The notes beneath the pieces are model-generated. The model was not told where the DNA came from and searched no databases. It worked only from the letters and a program-made list of their open reading frames with translations. Shown in pieces: positions 17,492 to 25,643 of a stretch of DNA of 49,215 nt; the stretch's first letter is position 1, and each line of letters begins with the position of its first letter. Source of the stretch: an uncultured Alphaproteobacteria bacterium (lineage in GTDB: Bacteria > Pseudomonadota > Alphaproteobacteria > HIMB59 > GCA-002718135). The stretch lies in NCBI GenBank assembly GCA_902517315.1, contig CABYBP010000006.1:1-49215 (forward strand), given 5' to 3'. The position numbers and the translations under genes were made by a program.

Positions 17492-19066
17492 TTAGTTGAC
17501 GTTCGCAAATCTAAATAATGGCTCGTTGTTCATTCTAATTGGAACATCGACATTACTTTTTGATGCTTGGTTAACAACTTGGTGATGTAAAGGAAGATAT
17601 GTTACATCATCTTGAGTAATATCCCAAGCTTCTGCAATCATAGCATTTCTTTTATCTAGATCAGTTTCAACACCCATTGCTGCTACTAACTCATCAACTC
17701 TAGCATTGCTAAAATTAACTTTGTTCCAGCTACCAGCGCTATCAAATAAGTACGAGTATACATAATGACTGTCAAAAGTTGGAACACCCCAACCTAACAT
17801 GTACATGTCACTAGTCATGCCATTTGCATCACCCTCTTTAACTTCTGAGAAGTGTTGGCTTTTAGTTTTTGCATCAAGAGTTACATTAACTCCAATTTTA
17901 GCAAACATACCAATTGCAGCAACACAGATTGCTTCATCGTTGATGTAACGATCATTTGGACAATCTAGAGTCACATCAAAACCATCTGGATATCCAGCTT
18001 CTGCTAAAAGTTTTTTCGACATCTCAGGATCATAAGGCATTCTTTGATCACGTTCTGCTGTATGGCCGTTTACACCAGGAGCAGTAATAATTCCTGCAGG
18101 AGCACTTTGACCCCTCATTACCTTGTCCTTAATAGCTTCCATATCTAGAGCATGATACATAGCTAGACGAACTCTTTTATCTGCAAAAGGATTTTTACCT
18201 TTAATGTTAGATGAATTTAATTCAGCCGAACCTTGATCCATACCAAAAAATATTGTTCTATTTTGAGGAGTCATTTTTACATTGTGTCCAGAAGAAGATT
18301 TAATTCTTTCGATATCTTGCACTGGTACAACATTCGTGTAATCAATTTCTCCAGAAAGAAGAGCTGCAACTCTTGTTGCATCATTTGCTATTGGTAATAA
18401 TTCAATGGTATCAACATTAAATGTACTATCATCTCCCCACCAATCATTATTTTTTTCAAGAACAGTTCTTACATCTTGTTCTCTAAGTGTAATTTTGAAA
18501 GGTCCAGATCCGTTTGAATTAGATGCACAATAAGATGTTTCTCCTGCATCCCAATTGTATGATACTTCACAACCGTTTGCTTTTGACCATGCTTCAGACA
18601 TTACAAAAATCTGAGTTAGCTGACTCAAAAGAATTGGGTTTGGTCCATCAGTTTTTACTTCAACTGTGTGATCATCGATTGCTTTTGCTGATTTAATACT
18701 TTTAATTAAATCAACCATATCAGAAGGAGCAGTTTTTGCTCTATTGATACTAAAAGCTATATCACTAGCAGTCAAAGAGGATCCATCATGAAATTTAACA
18801 CCTTTTCGAATATTGAAAATCCATGTGTCCGGAGCAGTTGCATCCCATGACTCAGCAAGCTGAGCTTCTATTTCCATATTGATACCTCGAGTTACTAAAC
18901 TTTCGTAAACCTGACGAGACACCATATGAGTTGGTCCTTCGTTTTGTGCGTGCGGATCAAGAGTTAATGAATCACCTGGCATTGACCACTTAATATTATT
19001 TGCAATTGCTGGTGAAAAAATACCCATGAAAAGCAAAGACAAAACTGTGCTTAAAGTCTTTTTCAT
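17492..19066 (-). CDS. Extracellular solute-binding protein of a peptide-type ABC importer (SBP_bac_5)
   Basis: The 524-residue precursor starts with a clear signal peptide (MKKTLSTVLSLLFMGIFSPA, then IA-NN). It has the family-5 binding-protein hallmarks: SLTLDPHAQNEGPT near the mature N-terminus, VYESLVTRG, WIFNIRKGVKFHDGSSLTASDI, and later RVRLAMYHALD. It captures the substrate in the periplasm for the DppBC/DF transporter encoded next. ATG 19066 was chosen because GGAGG (19074-19078) sits 7 bases before it and it starts the signal peptide; an ATG at 19102 lies upstream of that site. The less AT-rich codon choice compared with neighbours fits a highly expressed protein. Confidence 0.92.
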   Translation of the reverse strand: MKKTLSTVLSLLFMGIFSPAIANNIKWSMPGDSLTLDPHAQNEGPTHMVSRQVYESLVTRGINMEIEAQLAESWDATAPDTWIFNIRKGVKFHDGSSLTASDIAFSINRAKTAPSDMVDLIKSIKSAKAIDDHTVEVKTDGPNPILLSQLTQIFVMSEAWSKANGCEVSYNWDAGETSYCASNSNGSGPFKITLREQDVRTVLEKNNDWWGDDSTFNVDTIELLPIANDATRVAALLSGEIDYTNVVPVQDIERIKSSSGHNVKMTPQNRTIFFGMDQGSAELNSSNIKGKNPFADKRVRLAMYHALDMEAIKDKVMRGQSAPAGIITAPGVNGHTAERDQRMPYDPEMSKKLLAEAGYPDGFDVTLDCPNDRYINDEAICVAAIGMFAKIGVNVTLDAKTKSQHFSEVKEGDANGMTSDMYMLGWGVPTFDSHYVYSYLFDSAGSWNKVNFSNARVDELVAAMGVETDLDKRNAMIAEAWDITQDDVTYLPLHHQVVNQASKSNVDVPIRMNNEPLFRFANVN

Positions 19067-19073
19067 ATTATTT

Positions 19074-19078
19074 CCTCC
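19074..19078 (-). promoter_or_regulatory. Strong Shine-Dalgarno (GGAGG) of the peptide-binding protein
   Basis: GGAGG on the minus strand lies 7 bases before ATG 19066. Most genes in this window have no such site, so it fixes the start and indicates high translation. Confidence 0.8.
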
Positions 19079-19126
19079 ATAGAAATTTGATGGTAGACCC
19101 ATACTACTTCAATGGAAATATTCAAT

Positions 19127-19174
19127 ATTATTAGTATTAATAAGTGCTATATTTTGTCATAATTATTAGTATTA
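19127..19174. repeat. 13-base direct repeat in the divergent binding-protein/nth spacer
   Basis: ATTATTAGTATTA occurs at 19127-19139 and again at 19162-19174, 35 bases apart start to start. The 142-base divergent spacer is the longest intergenic region in the window, so the repeat could be a pair of regulator sites. It could also be chance in AT-rich DNA. Confidence 0.45.
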
Positions 19175-19182
19175 CTTAATAC
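19169..19182. promoter_or_regulatory. Candidate operator: perfect inverted repeat GTATTA-CT-TAATAC
   Basis: The 6-2-6 palindrome overlaps the second copy of the 13-base direct repeat and lies 10 bases before the nth Shine-Dalgarno site. The placement suits an operator or a -10 region element. No regulator gene is adjacent, so the function is inferred from symmetry and position only. Confidence 0.35.
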
Positions 19183-19192
19183 GTAACTCTTG

Positions 19193-19199
19193 AAGGAGG
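19193..19199 (+). promoter_or_regulatory. Shine-Dalgarno AAGGAGG deciding the GTG start of nth
   Basis: AAGGAGG ends 9 bases before GTG 19209. This strong site supports the GTG start for the endonuclease III gene. Confidence 0.8.
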
Positions 19200-19208
19200 C
19201 TTTAAACA

Positions 19209-19859
19209 GTGAAAAGAATAGAAAAGGCGCAAGAGGTCTCTAGAATACTCAATCGTATATATAGAAAAGTTCCTATCCCTCTAAAACACAAAAATAAATT
19301 TGAATTAGTTGTGGCTGTTCTTCTTAGTGCACAATGTACAGATGAAAGAGTTAACCAAGTTACACCATCGCTTTTTAAGAAAGCAAACACAGCTATAAAG
19401 ATGACAAAGGTACCCAAAAAAACAATTTATAATATTATTCGTCCATGTGGATTAGCACCTCAAAAATCTAAAGCAATATTTGAACTTTCAAGAATACTTG
19501 TAAAAAAATTTAAAGGGAAAGTTCCAGAAAGTTTTGAGGAACTAGAAAAGTTACCAGGTGTAGGTCACAAAACTGCAAGTGTAGTTATGTCTCAAGGATT
19601 TGGTCATCCAGCATTTCCAGTTGATACACACATTCATCGTTTATCTCAACGCTGGGGTTTAACAAATGGTAAAAATGTCGTTCAAACAGAAAAGGATTTA
19701 AAAGATTTGTTTCCAAAAAAATCTTGGAATAAACTTCATTTACAAATAATATTTTATGGAAGAGAATTTTGTCAGGCTAGAAGTTGTTTTGGTTTGGAGT
19801 GTGAAATATGCAAAATTTGCAATCCAGGCAGAAAGACAAAAATAATAACAAAAAAATAA
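19209..19859 (+). CDS. nth: Endonuclease III (base-excision repair glycosylase/AP lyase), variant Cys loop
   Basis: This 216-residue protein excises oxidised pyrimidines and cleaves the abasic site. The helix-hairpin-helix LPGVGHKTA (115-123) contains the catalytic Lys121, and FPVDTHIHR holds the catalytic Asp139. LLSAQCTDERVNQVTP is the usual N-terminal block. The C-terminal cysteines are C188, C193, C198, C201 and C204, i.e. a C-x9-C-x2-C core instead of the E. coli C-x6-C-x2-C-x5-C cluster. This spacing resembles a divergent Nth subgroup with an FGRE-C-PARGH-like loop that I recall from other bacterial phyla. Whether a 4Fe-4S cluster is bound is uncertain. GTG start with a strong Shine-Dalgarno site. 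Confidence 0.88.
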   Translation: MKRIEKAQEVSRILNRIYRKVPIPLKHKNKFELVVAVLLSAQCTDERVNQVTPSLFKKANTAIKMTKVPKKTIYNIIRPCGLAPQKSKAIFELSRILVKKFKGKVPESFEELEKLPGVGHKTASVVMSQGFGHPAFPVDTHIHRLSQRWGLTNGKNVVQTEKDLKDLFPKKSWNKLHLQIIFYGREFCQARSCFGLECEICKICNPGRKTKIITKK

Positions 19860-20255
19860 CTATCTTAAACTTCTTGCAAATCTAAATGATTGAATACAAA
19901 GAAATGTAAAAAAAGAACCTGTTAAAAGCATCATCAATTTTGATAAATCAGCCCAAAAAAGAACTAAAAAATTTCCAGAAATAACACTTCTTAGAACATC
20001 AAGTCCACCAATTGCAATTAATAATCCAAAAAGAACTACTATGTGCATTAATAATTTTTTCTTTGATGGATATATTAAAGCAAGTATTGCAAAAAATAAA
20101 ACAGGCGCACCAAGAAATGAAGGTATAAAAGATGTAATAGAGTTAGTTGAACTTAAAAAATTTGCAGTCAATGCCCAAATAATAAGAAATATTCCGTAGA
20201 TTATAGAAATGGACTCCATATTTAAGCCAATAAATTTATATTCTTTTTGAGACAT
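19860..20255 (-). CDS. Small four-helix membrane protein, unknown function
   Basis: I do not recognise a family. The 131-residue protein has a short polar N-terminus (MSQKEYKFIGLN) and four hydrophobic helices, with loops rich in Ser/Lys. An internal Met (residue 13) just before the first helix is an alternative start. It is convergent with nth with no spacer, and divergent from hemG across 77 AT-rich bases that hold no clear motif. Proximity to haem genes does not by itself suggest a role. Confidence 0.6.
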   Translation of the reverse strand: MSQKEYKFIGLNMESISIIYGIFLIIWALTANFLSSTNSITSFIPSFLGAPVLFFAILALIYPSKKKLLMHIVVLFGLLIAIGGLDVLRSVISGNFLVLFWADLSKLMMLLTGSFFTFLCIQSFRFARSLR

Positions 20256-20332
20256 AATAATAAATTAGTTTTTAAATTTTATTTTTAAAGATTGTTTACT
20301 ATCTTTATATATAAATTTATTAAATTTTATAG

Positions 20333-20854
20333 ATGTCAAATACATTAATTATATATTCAACTACCGATGGTCAAACAGTTGCTATTTGTAATACTTTAGT
20401 AAAAAATCATAATACAGATCAAATTAAAATTTGTTCAATTGAAGATGCTTATGAAGAAAACCTAAATAAGTATGACAAGATTATTATAGGGGCAAGTATT
20501 AGATATGGTAAGCATAATCCTAGGGTAATTGAGTTTGTTAAAAAAAACTTAGAAAGATTTAATCAGATTAAGACTGCATTTTTCTCGGTAAACGTGGTTG
20601 CAAGAAAAAAAAATAAAAACACCCCTGAAACAAACCCTTATGTTAAAAAATTTTTAAATGACACTAATTGGAAACCTACTAAATTAAGTGTATTTGCTGG
20701 TAAAGTTGATTATCCATCTTATAGATTTTTAGATAAATATATTATTAGATTGATAATGTGGTTTACTAAAGGGCCAACTGATGTAACTAAAAGTTATGAG
20801 TTTACAAATTGGGATGAAGTTAAAAAATTTGGCAAAGTTATAAAAGAAATGTAA
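20333..20854 (+). CDS. hemG: Menaquinone/quinone-dependent protoporphyrinogen IX oxidase HemG
   Basis: The 173-residue flavodoxin-like protein matches E. coli HemG along its length: LIIYSTTDGQTVAIC for FMN phosphate binding, IIIGASIRYGKHNPRVIEFV, the FFSVNVVARKKNKNTPETNP stretch, KFLNDTNWKPTKLSVFAGKV and the YPSYRFLDKYIIRLIMWFT insertion typical of HemG rather than ordinary flavodoxins. It oxidises protoporphyrinogen IX to protoporphyrin IX with transfer of electrons to the quinone pool. The gene converges with the hemH-hemF fusion, one base apart. HemG is best known from Gammaproteobacteria, and most Alphaproteobacteria use HemJ, so this could be a transferred gene. Confidence 0.9.
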   Translation: MSNTLIIYSTTDGQTVAICNTLVKNHNTDQIKICSIEDAYEENLNKYDKIIIGASIRYGKHNPRVIEFVKKNLERFNQIKTAFFSVNVVARKKNKNTPETNPYVKKFLNDTNWKPTKLSVFAGKVDYPSYRFLDKYIIRLIMWFTKGPTDVTKSYEFTNWDEVKKFGKVIKEM

Positions 20855-20855
20855 T

Positions 20856-22466
20856 TTAATCCCAATTAGCTACTGGAGGCATTGACATGAGAATGGCATC
20901 AATATTACCTCCCGTCTCTAATCCAAATTTGGTACCCCTATCATATAATAGATTGAACTCAGCGTAGCGACCACGCTTAACTAATTGTATCTTTTTTTCT
21001 TCTTCACTCCACTCTTCATCCTTAAGAGTAGTTAAAGTAGTTTTAATAAATTTATGAAAATAATTACCTACTTCTTGGACAAATTCGAAATCTTTTCCCC
21101 AATCACCAGTTTGAAGGTAATCAAAAAATATTCCCCCAACACCTCTTGGTTCATTTCTGTGTTTAAGAAAAAAATAATCATCACACCATTTTTTAAATTT
21201 GGGATAATAAGATTTATCATATTTATTACATAAAACTTCTAAACCATGATGATATTTTTTCTCATTCTCAAATATTAAACAAGGTGTAATATCCATACCT
21301 CCACCAAACCATTCCTGAGTGGTTTTAATGAGTCTTGTATTAAAATGCATAGAAGGAATTTTTGGTGAAACAGGATGTAATACAACACTGATGCCAGTTG
21401 CATTATAATTTGGATCTTCTTTAGCACCTGGAATAGCTTCTCTCATATTTTCATTAAATGTCCCTGCAACAGTAGATATATTTACTCCACCTTTTTCAAT
21501 AATATTACCTTTAATTTTACTCATTTTACCGCCACCATCACTTTTGTGGTCCCAGTTACTTATTTCAAATTTTTTTTCATCAATGTTTTGTATAGTTTCA
21601 ACCAAGTTATCTCGTAGTTTTTCAAACCATTCTTTTGCAGTATTAAATTTTGGATCTGAAATCATAGTGGCCAACCTTGAATATGGCTTTAACCATTCCG
21701 CTTTACCAAATCTACTTTGGAAAGTTGTCATTATTTCATCATCGGATAATTCCAAATGTTCTTTGACTAATCTTGTAGTTTTAAGGCAAAAGCAATGATA
21801 TGGATCACCGTTAGTCAAATATCTTTTTGGTATACCATGGTAACTAAAAATAATTTTTTGTGGTTTTTTATTTTTTTTCCAAAATGATTTTATAGAATTT
21901 GATAATGCTTCTATATAATTTTTTTCTTCAAAATATTGATTGATAAATCGCATTTCAGGTATCCAACGCCATTTTTGCAAAACATTAGTTACCTCATCAA
22001 ATGTACTACCTGTTGTTGCAGCACAATATTGTGGATACATAGGCAAGACTAATAATCTTCTTATTTGTTTTGTTTGAAGTTTTGATAAAGCATCTGAAAT
22101 AGATGGATTGCCGTAACGCATACCTACTTCAAAAACTATATTTTCATTTTTTGAAGAAAAAGATGATTGTATTTTATTTAGTTGTCTGTTTGCTATATCT
22201 AAAAGTGGGGAACCCTTATCAGTCCAAATTTGTTTGTATGCTTCTGCTGATTTAGAAGGTCTTATTTGCAAAATTACTAGCTTCAATATAATTTGCCATA
22301 AGATTTTAGGTAATTCGATTACTCTAGGGTCTGACAAAAATTGATTAAGATATACTTTTAGTTCTTTTTTATTTGGAGCATCTGGAGTGCCTAGGTTAGT
22401 AATTAAAACACCAATTTTTTCTTTACTTCCGTGCTCATAATCTTTTTCACCTATATATTTAACCAT
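20856..22466 (-). CDS. Fusion of C-terminally truncated ferrochelatase (HemH) with coproporphyrinogen III oxidase (HemF)
   Basis: One continuous 536-codon frame encodes two haem enzymes. Residues 1-262 are ferrochelatase (GVLITNLGTPDAP, LPMYPQYCAATTGSTF, FSYHGIPKRY with metal-site His210, TTFQSRFGKAEWLKPY). The sequence then changes within a few residues into oxygen-dependent coproporphyrinogen oxidase (268-536: NWDHKSDGGGKMSKI, EWFGGGMDITP, KKWCDDYFFLKHRNEPRGVGG, KRGRYAEFNLLYDRGTKFGL, ILMSMPP). About 60-70 ferrochelatase residues are missing, including the PGF-x-x-DC-x-ETLEEI block with the conserved active-site Glu. The HemF part looks complete, and an internal ATG at 21665 could start it alone. 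It lies 5 bases after hemE. The cause could be a real deletion-fusion or an assembly or sequence error. Confidence 0.88.
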   Translation of the reverse strand: MVKYIGEKDYEHGSKEKIGVLITNLGTPDAPNKKELKVYLNQFLSDPRVIELPKILWQIILKLVILQIRPSKSAEAYKQIWTDKGSPLLDIANRQLNKIQSSFSSKNENIVFEVGMRYGNPSISDALSKLQTKQIRRLLVLPMYPQYCAATTGSTFDEVTNVLQKWRWIPEMRFINQYFEEKNYIEALSNSIKSFWKKNKKPQKIIFSYHGIPKRYLTNGDPYHCFCLKTTRLVKEHLELSDDEIMTTFQSRFGKAEWLKPYSRLATMISDPKFNTAKEWFEKLRDNLVETIQNIDEKKFEISNWDHKSDGGGKMSKIKGNIIEKGGVNISTVAGTFNENMREAIPGAKEDPNYNATGISVVLHPVSPKIPSMHFNTRLIKTTQEWFGGGMDITPCLIFENEKKYHHGLEVLCNKYDKSYYPKFKKWCDDYFFLKHRNEPRGVGGIFFDYLQTGDWGKDFEFVQEVGNYFHKFIKTTLTTLKDEEWSEEEKKIQLVKRGRYAEFNLLYDRGTKFGLETGGNIDAILMSMPPVANWD

Positions 22467-22471
22467 ATCTA

Positions 22472-23470
22472 TTAGCTAAATTCTTTTCTGATATTTTCTA
22501 TAAATAAATGAACATTTTTTTCTGGAGTATTTTTGTTAATTCCATGTCCAAGGCCACAAATCCAGCCATTAAGATTTTCAATTGATTTCATTTTTTCAAT
22601 AAAATCTTTTAAATCATTAAGAAATGTATCTGTTTCACTTAACATTAATTGTTCATTGAAATTTCCTTGAATAAATCCATGTTTTTGATTTTCAAACATA
22701 AATTTAAGATCTATTGTGTGATCATAGCCAAAACCAGCAAACGGGAAACTGATGATAGAATTTAGATCTGTTAAACTCCTACCTCTTGAATAATAGCCAA
22801 TTTTATTTGGAAAAGAAATTGCAATCTCTTCCAAAAATTTTGAATAAATTTCATGAAAATTTATTTTATCTAAATCATACAAGGAACTATCAAAAATCAT
22901 GACAAGTTCGACACCTGCATCTAATTGTAATTGAATATTTTTCTTTAGAAGGGGTAAAAGAATTTTTGAAATAAATTCTAAATTCATTTTAGTGTCAATT
23001 AAATCAGAGTTATTATTTCCAAATGCATATTTTGATAATGTCCAAGGTCCACCAACAAATCCAATTAAACTTTTATTATTTGGCAATTTTTCTTTTGTTA
23101 TTTTTATAGCTTCAAATTGAAATTGCATATGATCAATGGCACGATCAATATTACTATAATCATTAATGTTTTCTGAATTTATATAAGAATTAAATTTTGG
23201 TCCTGGGTCAAACTTTAATTCTAAACCAAGTCCCTCCAAGATGAATAAAATATCACTGAATAAAATTGCAATATCGTAATCAAACTCTTGTATTGGACCA
23301 CAAGCGACTTCTGCGGCTAGATCCGGAGTTTTACAAAGTTCTTCAAAAGTATATTTTTCTTTTAGCTTGCGATAATGCGAATGGTACCTCCCAGCCTGTC
23401 TCATGAACCAAATGGGTGGTGTTTTTTGAATATTTCTTTTGAGAGCATTTTCGAATAAAATATTTGTCAT
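22472..23470 (-). CDS. hemE: Uroporphyrinogen decarboxylase
   Basis: This 332-residue enzyme converts uroporphyrinogen III to coproporphyrinogen III. The N-terminal PPIWFMRQAGRYHSHYRKL is the family signature with the substrate-binding Arg residues, followed by LFSDILFILEGLGLELKFDPGPKF with the catalytic Asp. The C-terminal GLGHGINKNTPEKNVHLFIE is also typical. It lies between the hemC fusion (3 bases upstream) and the hemH-hemF fusion (5 bases downstream), so the three form one transcription unit. Confidence 0.95.
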   Translation of the reverse strand: MTNILFENALKRNIQKTPPIWFMRQAGRYHSHYRKLKEKYTFEELCKTPDLAAEVACGPIQEFDYDIAILFSDILFILEGLGLELKFDPGPKFNSYINSENINDYSNIDRAIDHMQFQFEAIKITKEKLPNNKSLIGFVGGPWTLSKYAFGNNNSDLIDTKMNLEFISKILLPLLKKNIQLQLDAGVELVMIFDSSLYDLDKINFHEIYSKFLEEIAISFPNKIGYYSRGRSLTDLNSIISFPFAGFGYDHTIDLKFMFENQKHGFIQGNFNEQLMLSETDTFLNDLKDFIEKMKSIENLNGWICGLGHGINKNTPEKNVHLFIENIRKEFS

Positions 23471-23473
23471 TTT

Positions 23474-24982
23474 TTAGTCTTTTAATAATTTTTTCTTCCA
23501 ACTATCATAAGATAGCTCAACAAAAAGATTATTATCATTACCTAATATTTTACTAATCTCATTGTAAGTATTTCCTGGGCCACAAAAATGATATTTTTCT
23601 ATAATTTTAGGATATTTATTAATACTCGCCTTAAAAGCTGAACTGCTCATCCAATAAAAGTACTTTTTCTTTTCTATATCTATTTTAAAATCAATGGACT
23701 CCAATTCATACGTCTCAATTTTATTTTTTATCGAACTTTCAGGAGATTGAAAATGAGTTAATTTAACCCAAGGATTATTCGTAAGTGCATTAATATCTTT
23801 ATCAAAATCCTCACCCAAACCATCTGAAGTTCCATTAACCCAAATACCTCTTTCAGATAAATTTTTCCATGTTCTTAAACCACTAGTCCAAATAACATTA
23901 TTTGATTGGATATTTGACTTATCTGGGATTGAGCTAATTCGTGAAACATAAATACATTTTTTTTGTAAATTATATATATCTTCAACATTTTCATTTAATT
24001 GTTTTCTAGAAAATATTTTATAATTTTTTAAATTTTCAGGATAAATTTCATCTGTTGTATTACTAGAAAAACTTATATCCTTTGGATCAATAAAATCCCA
24101 GCTCTCAAAATGATTGCCATTTTCATCTTCACCTCTTTTAGATACAACTAATCCTAATTTATGTGAGATGTAAGATACTCCTATTTTTTGGTGACATCCT
24201 CCTCCATAGTTTTTTAAAATATTTCTTTCTTGAATAACATTCGAATAATCTTTGGAAAAATTAATATCATTTAAAATTTCGTTAAGTTTATTATCTTTAA
24301 TTCTTGTTTCAATCGCTAGAGCTCCTTGTCCAGGAGAACAAGGGTTTATAGACAATGGTAAAACAGACCATAGACATTCGTTAATATATTTTTTTAGAGT
24401 TATTTTTAATTCATTGAATTCAAAATAATTATTCAAAAGTAATCTATCAATTGCTGCTTTAGCAACAATAAAACCATCACTGTCAGGATTTTCCAAAAAT
24501 TTTTTAAATCTAGTGGGTATGTTACCTCTTATATTTTCAAAGCAAACTTCATCAAACTTTTGTGGAAGATAATTTTTAATAAAATTTTCTAAATTGTATT
24601 GTCTTCTTGGAGACGAGCAAAGAATGGTAATTTTATTACTATCCATAGTTTTGTTTTTTTTTAAGAATAATATATCTCGTTTATCAGCTCGTTTTAATGT
24701 TGCGGCTATTTTAGTTTTATCACCAACTTCAATTGGAAGATCCTTCCAAGAGTGAACAATTAGATCACATTTATTATTTATTAATTCATCCCTTAAATCA
24801 TTTGTAAAAACTCCTTCCGTTGGCATTTCAGAAAGAGGAGTTTTTAGATCTTTATCTCCTGAGGTACTTCTTGTTAAAAATTCTATTTCTACAAAAGGAT
24901 ATTTTGATTGCAAATACTCAGAAAATTCACGAGCTTGAATTATTGCTAAGTCACTTTTTCTCGATAAAACTCTAATTTTCAT
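23474..24982 (-). CDS. hemC: Hydroxymethylbilane synthase fused to a HemD-like uroporphyrinogen-III synthase domain
   Basis: The protein is 502 residues, against about 310 for HemC alone. Residues 1 to about 300 are a divergent HemC: SKSDLA-type start (RVLSRKSDLAIIQA), STSGDKD, the VHSWKDLP segment with the catalytic Asp, SSPRRQYNLENFI, PGQGALAIE, and NYGGGCHQKIG, whose Cys binds the dipyrromethane cofactor. The remaining ~190 residues (WTSGLRTWKNLSERGIWVNG, later FYWMSSSAFKA and FCGPGNTYNEI) resemble a HemD half or full domain; this part is inferred from pattern and pathway. The protein would convert porphobilinogen to uroporphyrinogen III on its own. It is the first gene of hemC-hemE-hemHF and is divergent from cytochrome b561 across only 27 bases. 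Confidence 0.85.
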   Translation of the reverse strand: MKIRVLSRKSDLAIIQAREFSEYLQSKYPFVEIEFLTRSTSGDKDLKTPLSEMPTEGVFTNDLRDELINNKCDLIVHSWKDLPIEVGDKTKIAATLKRADKRDILFLKKNKTMDSNKITILCSSPRRQYNLENFIKNYLPQKFDEVCFENIRGNIPTRFKKFLENPDSDGFIVAKAAIDRLLLNNYFEFNELKITLKKYINECLWSVLPLSINPCSPGQGALAIETRIKDNKLNEILNDINFSKDYSNVIQERNILKNYGGGCHQKIGVSYISHKLGLVVSKRGEDENGNHFESWDFIDPKDISFSSNTTDEIYPENLKNYKIFSRKQLNENVEDIYNLQKKCIYVSRISSIPDKSNIQSNNVIWTSGLRTWKNLSERGIWVNGTSDGLGEDFDKDINALTNNPWVKLTHFQSPESSIKNKIETYELESIDFKIDIEKKKYFYWMSSSAFKASINKYPKIIEKYHFCGPGNTYNEISKILGNDNNLFVELSYDSWKKKLLKD

Positions 24983-25009
24983 TGATTATATTATTTTAAA
25001 TAGCACTAT

Positions 25010-25588
25010 ATGATAAAATTAGTAATGATTGAATTTAAAGGTACAAAATCTTCTTGGGGCTTAGTTGCAAAGCTATTTCACTGGTCATTAGCACTTCTTC
25101 TTTTTTGGCAAGTTGCAACAGGTATTAGCCTTCATAATATGGAATTTTCGCCTCTTAAGATGGGTTTTATTATTACACATAAATTTTTTGGCACCGTAGT
25201 ATTTAGTTTAGTTGTGCTTAGATTAATTTGGAAATACATATTTAATACTCATCCAAAATATGAAAACATTCCATTATTTCATAAATTAGTTTCAAATTTA
25301 GTTCATTTTATTCTGTATGGTCTTGTAATTCTTATACCCATACAAGGTACTTTTATGACCTGGTTAGAAGGAGGGGATGTTTACCTTTTGGGATTAATTA
25401 AAATACCACCTCTAATTGAAGAAAACTTTATTCTTTATCCTGATGCACTAACTATACACTATTACTCAGCTCTTATTTTAACAGCTGTTTTTTCACTTCA
25501 TATTGCGGCAGCATTATACCATCGATTTATGATTAAGGATAAATATGGAGTTTGGAAAAGAATGGCTTTTAGTAGAACTAAGGTGTGA
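25010..25588 (+). CDS. Cytochrome b561 family membrane protein
   Basis: This 192-residue protein has four transmembrane helices with His residues placed for two b-type haems: KLFHWSLALLLFWQVATG (helix 1), ITHKFFGTVVFSLVVLRLIW (helix 2), and HYYSALILTAVFSLHIAAALYH (helix 4). Bacterial b561 proteins pass electrons between the quinone pool and acceptors such as superoxide. Lying between hemC and hemA, it is a haem consumer beside haem-making genes. The start may instead be ATG 25025; neither ATG has a Shine-Dalgarno site. Confidence 0.85.
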   Translation: MIKLVMIEFKGTKSSWGLVAKLFHWSLALLLFWQVATGISLHNMEFSPLKMGFIITHKFFGTVVFSLVVLRLIWKYIFNTHPKYENIPLFHKLVSNLVHFILYGLVILIPIQGTFMTWLEGGDVYLLGLIKIPPLIEENFILYPDALTIHYYSALILTAVFSLHIAAALYHRFMIKDKYGVWKRMAFSRTKV

Positions 25589-25643
25589 CAATTCATTCAA
25601 TTAAACACTTACAATTAAAGATATGGTGAGATATCTAATAAAT

